A stretch of DNA of 64,000 nt from Clostridiaceae bacterium (GTDB taxonomy: Bacteria; Bacillota; Clostridia; Oscillospirales; Acutalibacteraceae): NCBI GenBank assembly GCA_021769555.1, contig JAETSR010000004.1, positions 124,001 to 188,000 of the forward strand. The letters are read 5' to 3'. Positions 56,368 to 64,000 of the stretch are shown here, piece by piece. The notes beneath the pieces are model-generated. The model was not told the origin of the DNA, ran no database searches, and saw nothing but the letters and a program-made list of their open reading frames with translations. Each line of letters starts with the position of its first letter. Within the stretch, counting starts at the first letter, position 1. The translations under genes were made by a program, and so were the position numbers.

Positions 56368-57048
56368 ATGAAAATATGCCTGACAGTACCCGAGCGCTTC
56401 GCCGCCCGAAAGGAGCTGCCCCCGCTCCTTGAGGAGGACGCGGATTTAACTGTGTTCCCCGAGGGGTTCCTGCGCTCAAAAGAAGACCTTGAGCTTGCTT
56501 TGAAGCTGACGGAAAACAGGCCCGGGACGGTGCTTTCGGGCTATAGGGACGGGGAGCTTGAGAAGGCCGTGGCGATAGAGAGCGGCAGGGTTATCGATGA
56601 GTACGCAAAATGTGTGCTCACTTCGGCGGAGCGGGAGAAAAAGCGCCCGGGAAATAAAATCCGCTGCCTTCAGAGCAGCCTGGGAAGGCTGGCAGTGCCC
56701 ATATGCTATGAGCTGCACTTCCCCGAGGTCTGCCGCCTTATGGCCCTTGAGGGCCCGGCGCTCATGGTGAATATTATCGGCACCGGGATGTACCATAGGC
56801 TGCAGTATGAGCAGTGGCGAAGCCTTGCAAAAGCCCGGGCTATTGAGAACGAGACGCCTGTTATAGGCTGCTGCCATTTTTGCGGGGAGCTGCCCCTGGC
56901 CTTTGCCTTTGACGAAAGGGGCAGGGAGCTCCTTGAAACCCAGGGCAGGCGCGGCGCGTTTACAGTGGAGATGGATATTACCGGCGAAAAGCCCATCGGC
57001 TATATGGCGGACAGGCGTCCGGAGCTTTTCGGGGCGCTCTCAGTGTAA
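56368..57048 (+). CDS. Carbon-nitrogen hydrolase (nitrilase superfamily)
   Basis: This 226-residue enzyme has the Glu-Lys-Cys triad at E32 (VFPEGF), K81 (YAKCVL) and C113 (PICYELHFPE). The fold is shorter than standard nitrilases (about 260-300). The Cys motif ICYE is the common amidase type. Substrate unknown. It starts 13 bp after pcrA and is probably in its transcript. Confidence 0.88.
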   Translation: MKICLTVPERFAARKELPPLLEEDADLTVFPEGFLRSKEDLELALKLTENRPGTVLSGYRDGELEKAVAIESGRVIDEYAKCVLTSAEREKKRPGNKIRCLQSSLGRLAVPICYELHFPEVCRLMALEGPALMVNIIGTGMYHRLQYEQWRSLAKARAIENETPVIGCCHFCGELPLAFAFDERGRELLETQGRRGAFTVEMDITGEKPIGYMADRRPELFGALSV

Positions 57049-57072
57049 TAAGCTTGGAGGTATCGGGAGAAC

Positions 57073-57531
57073 ATGATAACAGAGGTAACTGGAAAAGATA
57101 AAAAGGAATATGTCTGCTGGGAGATACTGAAATCCCTGCCCGACTACTTCGGGAACCCGGAGTCCTTGAATGAGTACGCTGAAAACTGCCGTGAGCTCCC
57201 CCTCTGGGCGGACATGGACGGCGGCAATCCCCTGGGTTTTATCGCCTTTAAGCCCACAAGCCCCTATGCCGGGGAGATACACGTGATGGGCGTGCGCCGG
57301 GAGCTGCACCGCAAGGGCCTGGGGCGGGGGCTGTTCGGGGAGCTTTACAGGCACGCTAAGGCCGGGGGCTTTAGGTTCCTTACGGTGAAGACGGTGCAGA
57401 TGGGCAGATACCCGGATTACGACAGGACCAACCTGTTCTATCAGAGCCTGGGCTTTATGGAGCTTGAGTGCCTTCCCTCCCTATGGGACGAGCAGAACCC
57501 CTGCCAGGTGTATATCATGGATGTGAACTGA
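57073..57531 (+). CDS. GNAT family N-acetyltransferase
   Basis: This 152-residue protein has the acetyl-CoA loop RRELHRKGLGRGLFGELY and the end NLFYQSLGFMELECLPSLWD. The acceptor is unknown. It lies between the amidase-like gene and the ABC exporter, with GGAGGTATCGGG before the ATG. Confidence 0.86.
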   Translation: MITEVTGKDKKEYVCWEILKSLPDYFGNPESLNEYAENCRELPLWADMDGGNPLGFIAFKPTSPYAGEIHVMGVRRELHRKGLGRGLFGELYRHAKAGGFRFLTVKTVQMGRYPDYDRTNLFYQSLGFMELECLPSLWDEQNPCQVYIMDVN

Positions 57532-57551
57532 GGAAAAGGAGACCCTTACAC

Positions 57552-59273
57552 ATGAAGAAACTGCTTATTTACATGAAAGGCTTCCGTAAGGAGTGCGTGC
57601 TTGGGCCCCTGTTCAAGCTCCTTGAGGCCTCCTTCGAGCTGATGGTGCCGTTGGTGATGGCCGCGGTGATAGACACGGGCATTGCAAACGGCGACAGGGG
57701 GTATATAATCCGCATGTGCGGGGTGCTGGTGGGCCTTGGCATAGTGGGCCTTGCCTGCTCGCTGACGGCCCAGTACTTCGCGGCCAAGGCCTCCGTAGGC
57801 TTTGCCGCGAAGCTCCGGTCGGCGCTCTTTGGGCGCATACAGGGCCTCAGCTTCTCGGACATGGACCGGGAGGGCCCCGCTACCCTCATCACCCGCATGA
57901 CAAGCGACATAAACCAGGTGCAGAACGGCGTGAACCTGACCCTCAGGCTCCTTCTGCGCTCCCCTTTTGTGGTGCTGGGGGCCATGGTGATGGCCTTCAC
58001 CATCGACTGGAAGGCGGCGCTTATCTTCGCCGCCGTGATACCCCTTCTCTCCATAGTGGTCTTCGGGGTCATGCTCTGGACTATGCCCCGGTACAAGCAG
58101 GTGCAGGCGGGGCTCGACAGGGTGCTGGGCTCCACCCGGGAGAACCTCACCGGCGTGAGGGTGGTCCGGGCCTTCGGCAGGGAGCAGTCAGAGACAGAGG
58201 AATTTCAGCGGGAGAACAACGCCCTGACCCATCTGCAGGTCTTCGTGGGCCGGGTCTCGGCCCTCATGAACCCAATGACCTATATCCTCATTAACCTGGG
58301 GACAGTGGTGCTCATATGGGTAGGGGCCGTCCGGGTGGACACGGCCATAATCACCCAGGGCGCTGTTGTGGCCCTGCTGAACTATATGTCCCAGATACTG
58401 GTGGAGCTTGTGAAGCTCGCAAACCTTATCATAAATATCTCGAAAGCCCTGGCCTGCGCGGGCAGGATATCCGGCGTGCTGGACACAGAGCCCAGCCTTA
58501 CCGCCCCCCGGGACGGACGCAGTGCTGAGAGCTCCGGCGTGGAATTTGACAGCGTGGAGCTCACCTATAACGGGGCGGGAGGGCCGTCCCTATCGGGCAT
58601 AAGCTTCTCTGCGAAGGCCGGGGACACCGTGGGCATTATTGGCGGCACCGGCAGCGGCAAAACCTCCCTTGTGAACCTGATACCCCGCTTCTACGACGCC
58701 ACCGGGGGCAGCGTAAGGGTGGGCGGCCTGGACGTAAAAGGCTGGGACCTGGGGGCCCTTCGGGGCCGGGTGGGCATAGTGCCCCAGAAGGCCGTGCTCT
58801 TTACGGGCACAATCCGGGAAAACCTTCTCTGGGGCAATGAAAACGCCTCGGAGGAGGACCTCTGGGACGCCCTTGAGACCGCCCAGGCGAAGGAGTTTGT
58901 CCTGGAAAAGCCCAGGGGCCTGGACGAGCCCGTGGAGCAGGGGGGCAGGAATTTCTCCGGGGGCCAGCGCCAGCGGCTCACCATAGCCCGGGCCCTGGTG
59001 CGAAAGCCGGATATACTCATACTGGACGACAGCGCCAGCGCCCTGGACTTCGCGACGGATTTGAAGCTCAGAGGGGCCATAGCGCGCCTTGAGTACAGTC
59101 CAACGGTATTCACAGTCTCCCAGCGGGCTTCGTCCATCCAGCACGCGGATGTAATAGTAGTGCTGGACAACGGCCAGACAGTGGGGGTGGGCGCGCATAA
59201 AGAGCTCCTTGAGAGCTGCGAGGTATACCGGGAGATATACGAATCCCAATTCGACAGGGGGGAGAGAAAATGA
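57552..59273 (+). CDS. Heterodimeric ABC exporter, subunit with degenerate ATP site
   Basis: This 573-residue membrane-ATPase fusion has six N-terminal helices and a C-terminal ATPase. Walker A GGTGSGKTS, signature FSGGQRQRL, Walker B LILDDSASALD, with Asp in place of the catalytic Glu. The switch His is Gln (FTVSQRAS). This is the pattern of the degenerate-site half of TM287/288- or LmrCD-type exporters. It pairs with the next gene. ATG 57552 follows AAGGAG. Substrate unknown (drug or peptide). Confidence 0.93.
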   Translation: MKKLLIYMKGFRKECVLGPLFKLLEASFELMVPLVMAAVIDTGIANGDRGYIIRMCGVLVGLGIVGLACSLTAQYFAAKASVGFAAKLRSALFGRIQGLSFSDMDREGPATLITRMTSDINQVQNGVNLTLRLLLRSPFVVLGAMVMAFTIDWKAALIFAAVIPLLSIVVFGVMLWTMPRYKQVQAGLDRVLGSTRENLTGVRVVRAFGREQSETEEFQRENNALTHLQVFVGRVSALMNPMTYILINLGTVVLIWVGAVRVDTAIITQGAVVALLNYMSQILVELVKLANLIINISKALACAGRISGVLDTEPSLTAPRDGRSAESSGVEFDSVELTYNGAGGPSLSGISFSAKAGDTVGIIGGTGSGKTSLVNLIPRFYDATGGSVRVGGLDVKGWDLGALRGRVGIVPQKAVLFTGTIRENLLWGNENASEEDLWDALETAQAKEFVLEKPRGLDEPVEQGGRNFSGGQRQRLTIARALVRKPDILILDDSASALDFATDLKLRGAIARLEYSPTVFTVSQRASSIQHADVIVVLDNGQTVGVGAHKELLESCEVYREIYESQFDRGERK

Positions 59274-61018
59274 AGCAGAAGGCCAGTAAGGGCACGCTTA
59301 AAAAGGTGCTGCGCTATATAAGGCGGTACAGCTTCTTCGTGGGCCTCTCGGTGCTGCTTGCGGCGGCCTCGGTGGCGGCGGCGCTGTATATCCCCATTCT
59401 GACCGGCAGGGCTGTGGACCATATCGCCGGCCCCGGGAACGTGGACTTTGCCGCCATTTTCAGAATACTTGTGCAGATTGGCGTGATAATAGGTCTTTCG
59501 GCCCTTGCCCAGTGGGTAATGAGCCTGATAAACAACCGCGTCACCTACAGGGTGGTGAGGGACATAAGGAACGAGGCCTTTGAGAAGCTGCAGAGGCTCC
59601 CCCTAAGCTATATCGACTCCCACCCCGCCGGGGAGACAGTCAGCCGCCTGATAGCCGACGTGGACCAGTTTGCCGACGGCCTCCTGATGGGCTTCACCCA
59701 GCTTTTCACCGGGGTGATAACCATACTGGGCACCCTGGGCTTTATGTTCTCGGTGAATATAGCAATTACCCTTGTGGTGCTGCTGGTAACGCCTGTGTCT
59801 CTCATTGTGGCGGCGTTTATAGCTAAGAGCACCTATAATATGTTCCGACTCCAGTCCCGGGTGCGCGGGGAGCAGACCGGCTTTGTGGAAGAGACCGTGG
59901 GCAATGAGAAGGTGGTCCAGGCCTTCGGCCGGGAGCGCCGCACAATGGAGCGCTTTGAGGAGATAAACGAGCGCCTTCGGGCCTGCTCCCTCAGGGCAAT
60001 ATTCTTCTCCTCGATTACAAACCCCAGCACCCGCTTTGTAAACTCCCTGGTGTATACAGGGGTGGGGATAGCGGGGGCCCTCTCCGTTGTGGGGGGCGGG
60101 CTGAGCGTGGGGCAGCTCACCTGCTTTCTGAGCTACGCGAACTCCTATACCAAGCCCTTCAACGAGATATCCGGGGTGGTGACAGAGCTCCAAAACGCCC
60201 TGGCCTGTGCCGCCAGGGTCTTCGAGCTCATTGAGCAGGAGCCCCAGATACCCGACGCAGAGGACGCCCTGGAGCTCACAGAGGCCGTGGGCGCCGTGGG
60301 CATAGACGGGGTGTGCTTCTCCTATAAGCCCGGCCAGCGGCTCATTGAGGACTTCTCCCTTGATGTGAAGCCCGGCCAGCGGATAGCCCTTGTGGGCCCC
60401 ACCGGCTGCGGGAAGACCACGGTGATAAACCTCCTTATGCGCTTTTATGACGTGACCGCCGGGAGCATAGCCGTGGACGGCACGGACGTGAGGAATATCA
60501 CCCGGAAGAGCCTTCGCCGCAACTACGGCATGGTGCTCCAGGACACCTGGCTGAAAAACGGCACCGTGCGGGAGAATATCGCCTACAGCCGGCCGGACGC
60601 CAGCCTTGAGGAGATAGTCGAGGCCGCAAAGGCCGCCCATGCCCACAGCTTCATTAAACGTATGCCAAAGGGCTACGAAACGGTGATTGGGGAGGACTTA
60701 GGGGGCCTGAGCCAGGGCCAGAAGCAGCTGCTGTGCATAGCAAGGGTCATGCTCTCCCTGCCGCCCATGCTCATTTTAGACGAGGCCACCTCCTCCATCG
60801 ACACCCGCACGGAGATACGCATACAAAAGGCCTTTGCCAAAATGATGAAGGGCCGCACAAGCTTTATAGTGGCCCACCGCCTCTCTACCATACGTGACGC
60901 CGACGTGATACTTGTCATGCGGGACGGGCATATCATCGAGCAGGGGGACCACCGCTCCCTTCTGGAGCAGGGGGGCTTCTACGCGGAGCTCTATAACAGC
61001 CAGTTCGCGAAAACGTAA
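59270..61018 (+). CDS. Heterodimeric ABC exporter, subunit with canonical Walker B
   Basis: This 582-residue partner has Walker A GPTGCGKTT, signature LSQGQKQLLCIAR (a Gln for the second Gly), Walker B MLILDEATSSID with catalytic Glu and switch His in VAHRLS. The first gene has the mirror pattern, so one composite site is consensus and the other is degenerate, as in TM288-type subunits. The start overlaps the previous stop (ATGA). A strong terminator follows. Confidence 0.94.
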   Translation: MKQKASKGTLKKVLRYIRRYSFFVGLSVLLAAASVAAALYIPILTGRAVDHIAGPGNVDFAAIFRILVQIGVIIGLSALAQWVMSLINNRVTYRVVRDIRNEAFEKLQRLPLSYIDSHPAGETVSRLIADVDQFADGLLMGFTQLFTGVITILGTLGFMFSVNIAITLVVLLVTPVSLIVAAFIAKSTYNMFRLQSRVRGEQTGFVEETVGNEKVVQAFGRERRTMERFEEINERLRACSLRAIFFSSITNPSTRFVNSLVYTGVGIAGALSVVGGGLSVGQLTCFLSYANSYTKPFNEISGVVTELQNALACAARVFELIEQEPQIPDAEDALELTEAVGAVGIDGVCFSYKPGQRLIEDFSLDVKPGQRIALVGPTGCGKTTVINLLMRFYDVTAGSIAVDGTDVRNITRKSLRRNYGMVLQDTWLKNGTVRENIAYSRPDASLEEIVEAAKAAHAHSFIKRMPKGYETVIGEDLGGLSQGQKQLLCIARVMLSLPPMLILDEATSSIDTRTEIRIQKAFAKMMKGRTSFIVAHRLSTIRDADVILVMRDGHIIEQGDHRSLLEQGGFYAELYNSQFAKT

Positions 61019-61033
61019 AAGACAGCATACAGT

Positions 61034-61062
61034 AAAAGCCCCGGCACAGCGCCGGGGCTTTT
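61034..61062 (+). terminator. Terminator of the ABC exporter genes
   Basis: The 12-bp stem AAAAGCCCCGGC/GCCGGGGCTTTT has a 5-nt loop. Confidence 0.92.
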
Positions 61063-61075
61063 CTCCTGTCCATTC

Positions 61076-61103
61076 ACCGATTTTCCCCGCCCCCCATATT
61101 ATG
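61076..61103 (+). promoter_or_regulatory. Possible sigma-K (or sigma-E) promoter for dpaAB
   Basis: AC (61076-61077), 17 bp, then CATATTATG (61095-61103) resembles the sigma-K pattern AC...CATAnnnTA with one mismatch at the last base. dpaAB is mother-cell expressed in Bacillus under sigma-K. No sigma-A promoter is present. A GGGGGC/GCCCCC hairpin lies further on, about 20 bp before the ribosome site. Confidence 0.5.
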
Positions 61104-61159
61104 TAATATCCCGGCCAGGGGGCAAGCCCCCAAAGAGGACCGGCAGAGGGAGCGAGGAT

Positions 61160-62029
61160 ATGAGTAAGGATATATTCGGAATAATCGGCGGCGACGCGCG
61201 GCAGGTCTATCTGGCCCGGTCCATGGAGGGGGACGGGCGGGAGGTGATGATATGCTGCCTTGAGAACGCCCGGGACACGGCCGGGCTCAGGCAGACCGGC
61301 CTGCACAGCCTCACACAGCGCTGCAATAACATCATACTGCCCCTGCCCGCCACCCGGGACGGGCGCAGCCTTAACACCCCCTTCTCGAACCTCGAGGTGC
61401 GCCTGGACGGGGATTTCGCGGGGCTTTTCCTTGAGAGCAGGGTCTTCGGCGGCATGATGGGTAAGCTCACGGCCACGTCGCCCCTGTGGCGGGGCATAGA
61501 CTGCCGGGACTACTACTCCAGGGAGGAGCTCGTTACCGGCAACGCCTATCTCACGGCCGAGGGCGCCGTGGGCCTTGTGATACAGGAGTATGAGGGGAGC
61601 CTTTGCGGGTGCGCCTGCCTGGTAACGGGCTTTGGGCGAATCGGCAAGGCCCTTTGCGGCATGCTCAGGGGCATGGGGGCAAGGGTTTCCTGCAGCGCGA
61701 GGAAGGCCCGGGACCTGACGGCGATACGCGCCATAGGCTGCGAGGCCCTTTGCTATAAGGAGCTTGACAGGCCCTTTGACATTATATTCAACACCGTGCC
61801 CGCCCTTGTGCTGGACGCGCCGGTGCTCAGGAGCCAGAGGGAGGGCGCGATGATAATAGAGCTGGCCTCGGCCCCAGGGGGCATAGACCTTGAGGAGGCG
61901 GGGAGCCTGGGCCTGAGGGTATTGCAGGCGCCGTCCATACCCGGGCGCATGTCCCCGAAGGCCTCGGGAGAGCTTATAAAGGAGACGATTTATAATATGC
62001 TCAGTGAAGACAGAAAGGAGATGGTCTAG
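61160..62029 (+). CDS. dpaA: Dipicolinate synthase subunit A
   Basis: This 289-residue protein makes pyridine-2,6-dicarboxylate (DPA) from dihydrodipicolinate in the mother cell. N-terminal FGIIGGDARQVYLARSM; Rossmann motif CLVTGFGRIGKAL; substrate stretch IIFNTVPALVLDAPVL and ELASAPGGIDLEEA. Overlaps or abuts dpaB with no gap. Confidence 0.95.
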   Translation: MSKDIFGIIGGDARQVYLARSMEGDGREVMICCLENARDTAGLRQTGLHSLTQRCNNIILPLPATRDGRSLNTPFSNLEVRLDGDFAGLFLESRVFGGMMGKLTATSPLWRGIDCRDYYSREELVTGNAYLTAEGAVGLVIQEYEGSLCGCACLVTGFGRIGKALCGMLRGMGARVSCSARKARDLTAIRAIGCEALCYKELDRPFDIIFNTVPALVLDAPVLRSQREGAMIIELASAPGGIDLEEAGSLGLRVLQAPSIPGRMSPKASGELIKETIYNMLSEDRKEMV

Positions 62030-62593
62030 TTGCAGACGCTGGGTTTCGCCATGTGCGGCTCCTTCTGCACCTTGGATAAGGCGATGGAGCAGCTGGCGGC
62101 GCTTAAAGAGGAATACGGCCTGCTGCCGGTGATGTCCGATAATGTGTACAAAACTGACACCCGCTTCGGCAGGGCTTCGGATTTTATAGAGAAGACGGAG
62201 GAGCTCACAGGGAAGAAGGTGCTCCACACCATCGCGGAGGCCGAGCCCATCGGCCCGAAGCATTTAGCTGACGCCATGATAGTCTGCCCCTGCACGGGCA
62301 ACACCCTGTCCAAGCTGGCTTTGGGCATTACGGACACACCGGTGACTATGGCAGTAAAGTCCACTTTAAGGGTGGGCCTGCCGGTGATAATCTGCCTTGC
62401 CAGCAACGACGCCATAGCGGCCTCGGGCCCCAACGCCGTGAGGCTTATGAATACAAAGAATGTGTACTTTGTGCCCCTTCGCCAGGACGACCCCGTAAAG
62501 AAGCCCTTCTCTCTTGTGGCGGATTTTTCCCTTCTGGGGGAGACGGTAAGGGCGGCCCTGAAGGGCAGGCAGCTGCAGCCCATCTACCGCTGA
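62030..62593 (+). CDS. dpaB: Dipicolinate synthase subunit B
   Basis: This 187-residue flavoprotein-like (HFCD fold) partner of dpaA starts TTG at 62030, right after the dpaA stop, with AAAGGAG. Conserved GFAMCGSFCTLDKAMEQL, PVMSDNVYKTDTRFG, IAEAEPIGPKH, CPCTGNTLSKLALGITD and NAVRLMNTKNVYFVPLRQDDP. Confidence 0.96.
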   Translation: MQTLGFAMCGSFCTLDKAMEQLAALKEEYGLLPVMSDNVYKTDTRFGRASDFIEKTEELTGKKVLHTIAEAEPIGPKHLADAMIVCPCTGNTLSKLALGITDTPVTMAVKSTLRVGLPVIICLASNDAIAASGPNAVRLMNTKNVYFVPLRQDDPVKKPFSLVADFSLLGETVRAALKGRQLQPIYR

Positions 62594-62599
62594 ATAAAA

Positions 62600-62633
62600 C
62601 AGCCCGGCAGGCTCCATTCCCCCTGCCGGGCTG
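62600..62633 (-). terminator. Terminator of the CpXC gene
   Basis: The 11-bp stem CAGCCCGGCAG/CTGCCGGGCTG has a 12-nt loop and is followed on the minus strand by TTTTATT. It may also end dpaAB weakly. Confidence 0.8.
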
Positions 62634-62639
62634 AAATAT

Positions 62640-63269
62640 TTAAGCGTTCTGATACTCCTCGATAATGCGCTTTGCAAGCCTTGCGTCCACCACTGAAAAA
62701 TCCTCAGGGTCCGAGTAGTTCAGGGTGCGCAGCACCTCCTGGGACTGGGCGTATACCTCTATCCTGGTGGAGTGGTACACAGGCTCGGGCTTCCTGGGAA
62801 GATAAATGGCAAATTCCAGCTTCTCATCCTCCATCCGGCTGAAATAGGCGTGCAGCCGGACGTTGTTATAGCTCCGCTTTATGATGGTGCACAGGGCGTT
62901 CTTCACAAGCTCCACAGCCACATCGTCCAGCTTGCTGTCGAAAATGAGCAGCTTCTCCTTGAGCTCAGCCAGATTCTTCACCCTGCGCTTCACATAGCTG
63001 CCCAGCACCGGCGTGGCCTCAACAGTGCTGCCGCTGCCACCGGGGGCCGTACATACCACGAAGCCCGCCTCGTTGTCTATATACACGAAGGGGTAGGCCA
63101 TGGCCGCAAAGTAATTGCAGCGCCTGCAGCGCCAGTCGAAAAGGGTTTCTTCCAGTATGGCCTGCCTGAGCTCCGGGTTCTCCCTGGAGTTGACGCTGGA
63201 GAAGAGCTTATACTTCTGGGACTCGCCGCACTGGGGGCAGACGATGTCCTTTACTATCTCCGTTGACAT
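62640..63269 (-). CDS. CpXC domain protein
   Basis: This 209-residue protein has an N-terminal CpXC-type zinc domain: CPQCGESQKYKL (residues 11-22) and CRRCNYF about 30 residues later, as in clostridial CpXC proteins of unknown function. The C-terminal half is a soluble alpha/beta region. It follows the acidic-tailed protein by 18 bp on the same strand. Confidence 0.87.
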   Translation of the reverse strand: MSTEIVKDIVCPQCGESQKYKLFSSVNSRENPELRQAILEETLFDWRCRRCNYFAAMAYPFVYIDNEAGFVVCTAPGGSGSTVEATPVLGSYVKRRVKNLAELKEKLLIFDSKLDDVAVELVKNALCTIIKRSYNNVRLHAYFSRMEDEKLEFAIYLPRKPEPVYHSTRIEVYAQSQEVLRTLNYSDPEDFSVVDARLAKRIIEEYQNA

Positions 63270-63287
63270 TCCCTAATCCCCCCGCGC

Positions 63288-63848
63288 CTAGCCCTCAAAG
63301 GGCAGGCTGTCGTTTTCAGTGAGCTCCGCGCCCTTGAACTCGGGCTTTTCTTCCTCTGTTCCGGCCTCCTCAGGGCGGGGCTTAAAGTCCTCGGGCATGG
63401 GGTCGTGGTCAAAGCTCTCAACGCCGTCCAAATCTATCTCCTCAATCTCCGGGATATCCTCGTCCTCAGGGTGGTACACCACGTCCCTTTTGACGGTTAT
63501 CTCAAAGGGGCCGCCGCCGAAATGGAAGATGGTGCCGTCCCCGCCGCATGCGGCGCCGGTGCATGAAGCGCACGGCTCATCCTTCCTGACCTCCTTTTCC
63601 AGGGCCTCAAGGGTGCTGTCCAGCAGGGCGTTTATACCGTCGAGCCTTTTGCAGTGGTCCTCGGCTATCCGGTTCTCCTCATCCCTCAGGGCGTTATAGT
63701 AGTACCGCCCCAGGGCGAGATACTCCCGCTCGGCGGCCCGCTCCTGGCAGCGGATAACGGTGCGAAGACGGTTGAGCAGCGCCATGTGCCTGTGCCCCTG
63801 CCTGAGCCCAGAGGCAAGGTCCTTTGCGTAGTCCTTCCAGTTTGCCAT
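63288..63848 (-). CDS. Protein of unknown function with acidic C-terminus
   Basis: This 186-residue protein has a helical N-terminal half (ANWKDYAKDLASGLRQGHRHM...) and a Cys-rich middle (CASCTGAACGGDG), perhaps a small metal site. The last 80 residues are very acidic (PEDEDIPEIEEIDLDGVESFD...). It is not a known family to me. ATG 63848 behind GGGAGG. First gene of a two-gene unit with the CpXC gene. Confidence 0.72.
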   Translation of the reverse strand: MANWKDYAKDLASGLRQGHRHMALLNRLRTVIRCQERAAEREYLALGRYYYNALRDEENRIAEDHCKRLDGINALLDSTLEALEKEVRKDEPCASCTGAACGGDGTIFHFGGGPFEITVKRDVVYHPEDEDIPEIEEIDLDGVESFDHDPMPEDFKPRPEEAGTEEEKPEFKGAELTENDSLPFEG

Positions 63849-63890
63849 ATTCATGCCTCCCTATCCGTGTTCTTTTCTGCATACAATATA

Positions 63891-63920
63891 ATTATACACT
63901 CTCCCGGCCCTCCAAGTCAA
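63891..63920 (-). promoter_or_regulatory. Sigma-A promoter for the 63.8-kb unit
   Basis: TTGACT (63920-63915), an 18-bp spacer and TATAAT (63896-63891) lie on the minus strand. The last 80 bp of the window (63921-64000) hold nothing I can assign. Confidence 0.75.
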
Positions 63921-64000
63921 CCTAAGGGAGAAAAAAGGCAAAATTTATTGCGCCGGGCATGTATATATCTGTATCTGCCGCGACAATGCTTTACTTTAAC

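Noticed and set aside
1-64000. CRISPR arrays, prophage, insertion sequences or integrase genes
   Set aside because: No repeat-spacer pattern, transposase, integrase or structural phage genes were seen on either strand.

Overview
The window looks like part of a chromosome from a GC-rich, endospore-forming member of the Clostridia, probably Oscillospiraceae/Ruminococcaceae-like. The evidence is a complete GerA-type germinant receptor operon, both subunits of dipicolinate synthase, YunB, Firmicutes-type L27 with its Prp protease, Mini-RNase III, TmcAL, and typical clostridial DUF families (YitT, DUF421, DUF1836, YhfC). Promoters are strikingly uniform: most are sigma-A type with exactly 17 bp between the -35 and -10. 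Ile AUA and Arg AGG codons are common despite the high GC. GTG and TTG starts are frequent and usually supported by a Shine-Dalgarno at the right distance. I see no phage, insertion sequence, CRISPR array or rRNA.

Layout. 1-0.4 kb: truncated queT (queuosine precursor transporter) with a preQ1-I-like leader. 0.6-3.9 kb: tRNA-Leu(UAG), a nitroreductase, a SpoVB/MurJ-like flippase and an MBL-fold hydrolase. 3.9-7.7 kb: sbcDC on the minus strand. 7.9-10.8 kb: a D,D-carboxypeptidase and two unknown envelope proteins. 10.8-14.5 kb: a two-gene glycan cluster (DUF5054 + DUF4091). 14.6-15.1 kb: a divergent small protein and an XRE regulator. 15.2-21.9 kb: rplU-prp-rpmA, then a plus-strand run of unknown enzymes leading to obgE-mrnC-yitT. 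22.0-22.2 kb: a 56-residue Asn/Gln-rich protein on the minus strand. 22.3-28.9 kb: acetyltransferase, rRNA methyltransferase, tmcAL/ackA, YhfC-type protease, sugar isomerase and RidA. 29-31.4 kb: asnA, a second sugar isomerase and a small secreted protein.

31.6-37.3 kb: an L-rhamnose operon rhaB-fucO-rhaA-rhaD followed by a serine hydrolase. 37.4-43.4 kb: an orphan solute-binding lipoprotein, SGNH hydrolase, galE-maf, yunB and SprT-like protein. 43.5-47.9 kb: DUF421 protein and a gerA-type operon. 47.9-52.6 kb: asnB, DUF1836 protein and three tandem HAD paralogues that all lack the usual second Asp of motif I. 52.7-53.9 kb: two small regulator/membrane-protein units, one with duplicated operator sites. 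54-57.5 kb: pcrA and two small enzymes. 57.5-61 kb: a heterodimeric ABC exporter. 61.1-62.6 kb: dpaAB. 62.6-63.9 kb: CpXC-domain protein and an acidic-tailed unknown.

Functionally, much of the window is housekeeping: translation, recombination and repair, cell wall and sporulation. Around this sit plant- or mucin-glycan functions: rhamnose use, the DUF5054/DUF4091 pair and the sugar isomerases. I found no clear-cut new large system. The most novel-looking items are the Asn/Gln-rich mini-protein, the HAD triplet, the DUF5054/DUF4091 operon, and several well-defined operator or RNA elements next to poorly known genes.
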